A DNA stretch of 11,108 nucleotides from Rhodothermia bacterium (GTDB lineage: Bacteria; Bacteroidota; Rhodothermia; Balneolales; Natronogracilivirgulaceae), in contig SKUI01000106.1 in assembly GCA_007122185.1 (NCBI GenBank), forward strand, positions 1-11,108, in the 5' to 3' direction. Of the stretch, positions 7,085-11,108 are shown in pieces. Both the position numbers and the translations under genes were made by a program. The notes beneath the pieces are model-generated. The model had not been told where the DNA came from, did not search any database, and saw nothing but the letters and a program-made list of their open reading frames with translations. Each line of letters opens with the position of its first letter. Position 1 is the first letter of the stretch.

Positions 7085-8515
7085 TCACTTTCGGAGTTGT
7101 TCTATGAGGGCGACCAGCGGATCGTCCAGCCTTATTTCATAATGCTCTGGGTGGGTGAGACGTTTGATCTTTTCTGGCAGACGGGCAACGCGCGAAGCAC
7201 TGAATTCAGCGATATCGGATATATCCACAGAATGGGACAACGCCTTTCCGTTTTCCATGACGGTGTTTCGGATCCGTTCGGCTGATTTTTTTTCGGAACT
7301 TCCGCCGGTATCCGAAGTGTCCGATGTGTCCGAAGAATTATCCGAAGTATCTTTTGGATCTGGTTTATTGCTGTCACGGCCATCAAGAAGCCGGATCACA
7401 TCCCGCATGAAGAAACCGTTCTTGTCCGATAGCCGCTCAATCTCCTTGATACCCGGGAGGCTGCGTTTGGAAATCTCGTCGGTGTACTTCATGGTGGGCT
7501 GTCCACCCAGATCGCAGATTTTGTAGACACCCCCGAGGGCGCCATCGGGATAGCCGGTGATCAGCCGTGTACCGACTCCGAAGACGTCAACAGGCGCAGC
7601 CTTGTCCCGCAGATCGGCAATGCGTTCCTCGTCGAGTTGGTCCGAAACCGCAATGGCTACGTAATCAAGGCCGGCATCGTCCAGCATGGTACGGGCCTTG
7701 CGGGAAAGGGTAAGCGGGTTGCCGCTGTCGAGCCGGATGCCGACCAGGCGATGGCCCTGCTCTTCGAGCTCCCTGGCCACCGTGATGGCATTGGGAAGAC
7801 CGGATTCTATGGTGTCGTAGGTGTCCACCAGCAGGATGGAGGCGTCGGGATAGAGCCGGGCGTAGATTCGGAATGCCTCCAGTTCACTCTCGAAACACTG
7901 GATCCAGGAGTGTGCCATGGTTCCTGAAACAGGAATCCCGTATCGTTTGCCGGCAAGCACATTGGAAGTGGCATCGAAGCCACCGATGGCCGCGGCCCGG
8001 GAGGCAGCTACCGATCCGGCACCCTGTCCCCGCCGCAGGCCGAAATCCACGAGCTTGCAGTCTCCGGCAGCCAGACGAAGCCGCCGGGCCTTGGTGGCGA
8101 TGAGCGACTGGAAATTGAGGATATTCAGCAACAGGGTCTCCGCCAGCTGGCAGGAAAGGAGCGAGCCCGTCACAGTCAAAACAGGCTGCCCCGGGAAAAC
8201 AACTTCGCCTTCGCTAACGGATCTGATGGCGCCGTCAAAGGTGAAACCGGAAAGATGTTTACAGAATGCATCCTCAAAACCCTGTTCACGAAGCCACGCA
8301 ATCTCATCCTCCGTGAAGCGATACCGGTCAAGCACTTCCAGCAGGTCGGCCAGCCCTGCAAAAACCACAAACTCCCCGGAAAACGGTGACTTCCTGAAGA
8401 AAAAGTCAAAAGAAGCCTGTTTTTTGTGCAATCCGCTCTTGAAATACCCCTGGCCCATGGTCAGCTGGTACAGGTCAGTGTACAAGCCGGGATTCGGGAT
8501 TTCCTTGATGCTCAT
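7085..8515 (-). CDS. pncB: Nicotinate phosphoribosyltransferase
   Basis: Joins nicotinate to phosphoribosyl pyrophosphate to make nicotinate mononucleotide, with ATP hydrolysis, feeding the Preiss-Handler route to NAD. The 476-residue protein starts at ATG 8515, where the family's N-terminal motif follows at once (LYTDLYQLTMGQGY, residues 11-24). A longer in-frame start at 8605 would add 30 residues of unrelated sequence and is rejected. Further family motifs are DFGLRR (157-162), GTMAHSW with His202 (the likely phosphorylated histidine), GIRLDSGNP (259-267) and DVFGVGTRLITG (310-321). An unusual Asp/Ser/Thr-rich insert with SDTSDTSD occupies about residues 380-411, before a normal C-terminal segment. 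It heads the minus-strand group and is followed by pncA, the enzyme that supplies its substrate. Confidence 0.96.
   Translation of the reverse strand: MSIKEIPNPGLYTDLYQLTMGQGYFKSGLHKKQASFDFFFRKSPFSGEFVVFAGLADLLEVLDRYRFTEDEIAWLREQGFEDAFCKHLSGFTFDGAIRSVSEGEVVFPGQPVLTVTGSLLSCQLAETLLLNILNFQSLIATKARRLRLAAGDCKLVDFGLRRGQGAGSVAASRAAAIGGFDATSNVLAGKRYGIPVSGTMAHSWIQCFESELEAFRIYARLYPDASILLVDTYDTIESGLPNAITVARELEEQGHRLVGIRLDSGNPLTLSRKARTMLDDAGLDYVAIAVSDQLDEERIADLRDKAAPVDVFGVGTRLITGYPDGALGGVYKICDLGGQPTMKYTDEISKRSLPGIKEIERLSDKNGFFMRDVIRLLDGRDSNKPDPKDTSDNSSDTSDTSDTGGSSEKKSAERIRNTVMENGKALSHSVDISDIAEFSASRVARLPEKIKRLTHPEHYEIRLDDPLVALIEQLRK
7283..7378 (-). repeat. Low-complexity SDT-rich insert inside pncB
   Basis: Codons 380-411 of pncB encode a hydrophilic linker with DTSDNSSDTSDTSDTGGSS at its centre. 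The DNA shows a short imperfect tandem repeat of TCCGA(A/T)GTG-type units (about 7307-7333). It interrupts the C-terminal region after the GFFMRDVI segment and before AERIRNTV. It stays in frame, so the gene is not broken. It probably forms a surface-exposed loop, and repeat slippage is a likely source. Confidence 0.7.
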
Positions 8516-8677
8516 AACTTCGTTTGTATTGAAGTAAATATGCCGTTTCAATGTAACTGTTTCCGTATTTTGCGACCGGAATGTATCTCCAGTAACATAG
8601 AGCAACGGGTTCGTAATTCAAAACATCTTGACCTATATTGTAAAAAATCAATTTTTTGCGACGGTAAGTGGTTTTTT
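8516..8677. promoter_or_regulatory. Divergent intergenic region between pncB and the exported-protein cluster
   Basis: This 162-bp A/T-rich region separates two divergent gene groups and must supply promoters for both unless they are transcribed from further away. Toward pncB, the minus strand shows TTGAAA (8551-8546), a 17-bp spacer and TACAAA (8528-8523). If used, this would put the transcript start almost on the pncB ATG. Toward the + strand genes, TATTTTG (8566-8572) is one base short of the Bacteroidota TAnnTTTG element. A perfect A/T palindrome, AAAAAAT-CA-ATTTTTT (8642-8657), lies 20 bp before the ATG at 8678. All of these are weak matches judged by eye. Confidence 0.35.
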
Positions 8678-9328
8678 ATGACACGAAAATACCTGAATTT
8701 ATTTGTTTTAACCATACTTATTATGCTGACGGGATGGACGGCGGGACATACCGGTGAATCCGCTCTGCCCATGGATGATCCCCCGCTGCCAGCCAACGAG
8801 GCCATAGCCGCAGATGAGACCGTGCGCATGATGCTGGAATGGGTGGATGCGGACGGCGTGATTCGTCCGCCCGGGTCGGAAACCAGGATGATCCCCGGGC
8901 CGGTGTACCTGGATATGGCCGTGCCGCCTGCTGTGCGTGCACGCATCCACGGCGGATTGATCGCCGGTGGCATGCGCATAGCCGCCGATCCGGAACAGTT
9001 TCACACCATCCGCATACAGTGGCAGCCGGATAATATCCTTGAAACACAGCGCAGAGGCGTTAGCAGACGGGTCATCCGGTCCGAGCTCTACTTTTCCTGG
9101 CTGGATGCGGACCGCGAAATACAAAAAACCTGGCAGTCATCGTTCTCTTATGAGGATGAAATCCCGACGGATTCCGTGGCAGACGTGACCGGAACCTGGC
9201 CGCCGGCCGCATTTCAACAAGAGTCGGAATCGAGCCGTCGCACATTACTACGCCGGATCGCCGAACCTGCCGTCATAACCGGAGCGATAGCCGTAACCAT
9301 TTACCTGCTTTATAACGTCCGCAGCTGA
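8678..9328 (+). CDS. Small exported or membrane protein with a C-terminal membrane segment, unknown
   Basis: A 216-residue protein that I do not recognise. The ATG at 8678 is chosen because it gives a basic start (MTRKY) followed by a hydrophobic segment (about 7-20) that looks like a signal peptide or anchor; the frame is open further upstream, but that sequence lies across the pncB start region. There is no lipobox cysteine. The central part (about 45-160) alternates charged and hydrophobic residues and includes RMIPGPVYLDMAVPP and HTIRIQWQP, suggesting a beta-rich domain. Near the C-terminus, after Arg-rich SSRRTLLRRIAEP, a second hydrophobic segment (about 198-212) ends in YNVRS, consistent with a membrane anchor. 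Its TGA overlaps the next ATG by one base (TGATG), so translation is probably coupled and the product likely works with the Ig-like lipoprotein. Confidence 0.8.
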   Translation: MTRKYLNLFVLTILIMLTGWTAGHTGESALPMDDPPLPANEAIAADETVRMMLEWVDADGVIRPPGSETRMIPGPVYLDMAVPPAVRARIHGGLIAGGMRIAADPEQFHTIRIQWQPDNILETQRRGVSRRVIRSELYFSWLDADREIQKTWQSSFSYEDEIPTDSVADVTGTWPPAAFQQESESSRRTLLRRIAEPAVITGAIAVTIYLLYNVRS

Positions 9329-10962
9329 TGTTCCCGATTGCAACCCGCTGGGCACCCTTTATTGCGCTATTTGTTCTGCTGATACTGGTGTATCAGTGTG
9401 CCACTCCTACGCAGCCAAGCGGCGGACCGCGCGATAGTACGCCGCCGCAAATTGAGGAAACCGAACCCGCAACACGAACGACCATGTTTGACGGGGACCG
9501 CATCCGGTTCCATTTCTCGAAGTACATCAACCGCAACAGTTTCCAAACGGCGTTCCGCATGGAACCCGACCTGAACATCCGCTACGATATCAGTTGGCGC
9601 CGGCGCACGGCTACGGTACGGTTCGAGGACCCCCTGCCCGACACCACCACCATCATTTTCACCCTGGGCACCGACCTGGCCGATACCCGCAACAACCGTA
9701 TCACCGCTCCATTCCAGCTGGCGGTCTCAACCGGCCCGGATATCGACGAAGGGACGATCACCGCCAGGATCCGTGATGCCCGTACAGGCAGGGGCAAGGA
9801 GAGCGAACGCATCATGCTCTACCGCTATCTGGTGGATCTGTCCGTCGGTGCCAATTACGTCGGAGAGTCGGATACGTCCGGACTGGTGCAGTTTCAGTAT
9901 CTGCGCGAAGGCAAATACAAGGCGTTCTGGCTCGATGACCGGAACCGCAACCGGCGGTGGGACCGTGAACGGGAAGCCGCACAGCCCTTCTCAACCGATA
10001 CCCTGGTGCTTGACAGGGAGGGAGAAGCGGATCTGGGCAAGATGTTTATCATCCGTACGGATACCATCGCACCGGTGCTTCAGGCCGTCGGCATGCTGTC
10101 GGAAGTCCGGCTGCGCCTCCGTTTCAGCGAGGATATTGAGATCTCGGAAGATGCTCACATTTCTGTCTTCCATGAAGACCATACCTATGCAACCGATGCG
10201 ATTCCGCTCTTCGTGGACCCGGACAATCCCAATATCCTGTTCGCCCAGGCCAGGGACCCGCTTCCTGATGAGGCCGTCTATCACCTGGAGATGCAAGGCA
10301 TCACCGACGCCGCCGGAAACCCCGCCGAATTTGATATCGAACCTTTCCCGGGTTCCGACGAGCCGGATACCACATTCGCACGCTACATCGCCAACGAAAG
10401 CCGGTTTGGCGCTACTCCGAATGAGCCGATTGTATTTCGCTATGCCAAATTGCTTGATGATTCCCCGGCAATACTGGATTCGCTCATCGTAGTGGAAAGC
10501 GAACAGTCGCATCAGCCATGGCCGCATGCGGAAATCGACGAGCAGTTCCTGAAAGTATACCCGGACGGGGAATGGCGTCGCGGTGAAAACTACGAAATCC
10601 GTGTATGGGATGAGAACAGGATGGAGCACGTATCCATCCAGCCAAGAATCCTGTTTGATGACGAACTTGGTGCGCTTAGTATACGTGTGGAAGAACCGCG
10701 AACCGATTCCACCCGTCACCGCGCACGCCTGGTGGATCCGCAGGGAGTGACCATACGCGACCGGGTTTTTCTGGATGAGACAGAATTCACCAGAGTGCCA
10801 TCGGGATCGTATGTGCTGAAAGTGTTTGAATTGCGAGAGGGCTTACGTGAATGGGATCCCGGCAGGGTGGACCCGTTCCGGCCGCCGGCCCATTATTTCA
10901 TACAGCGAAACGTACCGGTGGAGCGCGGCCTTACCGGACAAGTCTTTGTGGAATGGGAGTAA
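9328..10962 (+). CDS. Ig-like domain lipoprotein (Big_5/SbsA-type)
   Basis: A 544-residue lipoprotein of a type widespread in Bacteroidota. A hydrophobic segment (11-22) precedes Cys24, then ATPTQPSGGPRDSTPP, the hallmark mature N-terminus of these proteins. The residue before Cys is Gln, an unusual lipobox. Residues about 38-136 form a Big_5-like Ig domain (PPQIEETEP... FHFSKYINRN... LADTRNNRI). Residues about 140-236 resemble a carboxypeptidase-regulatory-like beta domain, with SDTSGLVQFQYLREGKYKAF ending in DDRNRNRRWD (203-212), a DxNxNxxWD loop that may bind calcium. A second Ig-like repeat covers about 248-337 (LRLRFSEDIEI... ITDAAGNPAEF). A degraded version of the WD loop, EGLREWDPG, is at 504-512. 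It probably sits on the outer membrane or in the periplasm; no enzymatic function is indicated. Its start overlaps the upstream stop by one base, and its end overlaps the next start by ten. Confidence 0.92.
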   Translation: MFPIATRWAPFIALFVLLILVYQCATPTQPSGGPRDSTPPQIEETEPATRTTMFDGDRIRFHFSKYINRNSFQTAFRMEPDLNIRYDISWRRRTATVRFEDPLPDTTTIIFTLGTDLADTRNNRITAPFQLAVSTGPDIDEGTITARIRDARTGRGKESERIMLYRYLVDLSVGANYVGESDTSGLVQFQYLREGKYKAFWLDDRNRNRRWDREREAAQPFSTDTLVLDREGEADLGKMFIIRTDTIAPVLQAVGMLSEVRLRLRFSEDIEISEDAHISVFHEDHTYATDAIPLFVDPDNPNILFAQARDPLPDEAVYHLEMQGITDAAGNPAEFDIEPFPGSDEPDTTFARYIANESRFGATPNEPIVFRYAKLLDDSPAILDSLIVVESEQSHQPWPHAEIDEQFLKVYPDGEWRRGENYEIRVWDENRMEHVSIQPRILFDDELGALSIRVEEPRTDSTRHRARLVDPQGVTIRDRVFLDETEFTRVPSGSYVLKVFELREGLREWDPGRVDPFRPPAHYFIQRNVPVERGLTGQVFVEWE

Positions 10963-11108
10963 GCAAGACCGTCTTACTGTTGCCGTTCTTTTTGGCACTG
11001 GTGATCGTGGCATACGATGATCCGCAAGCCGGCAGTGCTTTCATTTCATCCGCCGCAACGACCGCCACCGCCACCACATCCATCACATCCACCACATCCA
11101 CCACATCC
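10953..11108 (+). CDS. Start of a secreted Ser/Thr-rich protein, cut by the window end
   Basis: An ATG at 10953 lies inside the last codons of the Ig-like lipoprotein gene (10-bp overlap) in a different frame, and the reading frame stays open for 52 codons to the window edge. The first residues, MGVSKTVLLLPFFLALVIVA, form a signal peptide-like hydrophobic segment. There is no cysteine, so it is not a lipoprotein. It is followed by YDDPQAGSAF and then an almost pure Thr/Ser/Ala tract (from about residue 32). The overlap suggests co-translation with the two genes upstream. The tract could be a linker between the signal and a domain beyond the window, so the function cannot be read here. Confidence 0.6.
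   Translation, partial: MGVSKTVLLLPFFLALVIVAYDDPQAGSAFISSAATTATATTSITSTTSTTS
11073..11108 (+). repeat. 9-bp tandem repeat in coding sequence (ACCACATCC x4)
   Basis: Four back-to-back copies of ACCACATCC run to the window edge; the second has T for C at its second base. Being a multiple of three, copy-number change would lengthen or shorten the encoded Thr-Thr-Ser/Ser-Ile-Thr tract without a frameshift. The array may continue beyond the window. Confidence 0.8.

Noticed and set aside
8642..8657. AAAAAAT-CA-ATTTTTT palindrome as an intrinsic terminator
   Set aside because: No G/C in the stem and located just upstream of a start codon; at most an operator or bent DNA, so kept only as a note in the intergenic entry.
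9991..10719. 242-codon minus-strand open frame inside the Ig-like lipoprotein gene
   Set aside because: Antisense to a well-supported gene; no motif, signal peptide or sensible context.

Overview
This window reads like chromosomal DNA from the Bacteroidota/Rhodothermota/Balneolota group, and a salt-adapted Balneolales-type bacterium would fit. Four things point that way. Almost no gene start has a Shine-Dalgarno sequence. There is a lipoprotein with the PSGGPRD...PP mature N-terminus and bacterial Ig-like domains typical of the group. There is an outer-membrane-type protein resembling the DUF5723 family. The exported proteins are strongly acidic. The assignment is inference from the sequence; there is no rRNA or other marker gene here.

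Left part (1-5154, + strand): a complete tRNA-Ser(GGA) is followed by a 259-bp non-coding stretch with two possible hairpins, one of them followed by ten T's. Then comes a tightly packed two-gene unit: a very large acidic lipoprotein (353-3586) and a 517-residue outer-membrane beta-barrel-like protein (3601-5154). Only 14 bp separate them from the chosen ATG, and an in-frame TTG at 3583 would overlap the upstream stop. Neither has an assigned function; together they look like an envelope module.

Middle part (5175-8515, - strand): three genes in transcript order pncB, pncA and an FAD-dependent amine oxidoreductase. PncA deamidates nicotinamide to nicotinate and PncB turns nicotinate into NaMN, so the pair forms the Preiss-Handler salvage entry to NAD. 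The third protein looks like a stand-alone version of the MnmC oxidase domain, which works on the wobble uridine of tRNA. The pncA-oxidoreductase gap holds two hairpins that cannot form together, and a five-codon ORF.

Right part (8678-11108, + strand): divergent from pncB, three genes overlap end to start. They are a 216-residue protein of unknown function with hydrophobic segments at both ends, a 544-residue Ig-like lipoprotein, and the beginning of a secreted Ser/Thr-rich protein cut by the window edge. The 162-bp divergent intergenic region should carry promoters for both directions.

No mobile element, CRISPR array, phage gene or recognised defence system is visible. The most open questions are the lipoprotein/barrel pair, the coupled exported cluster at the right end, and the alternative hairpins after pncA.
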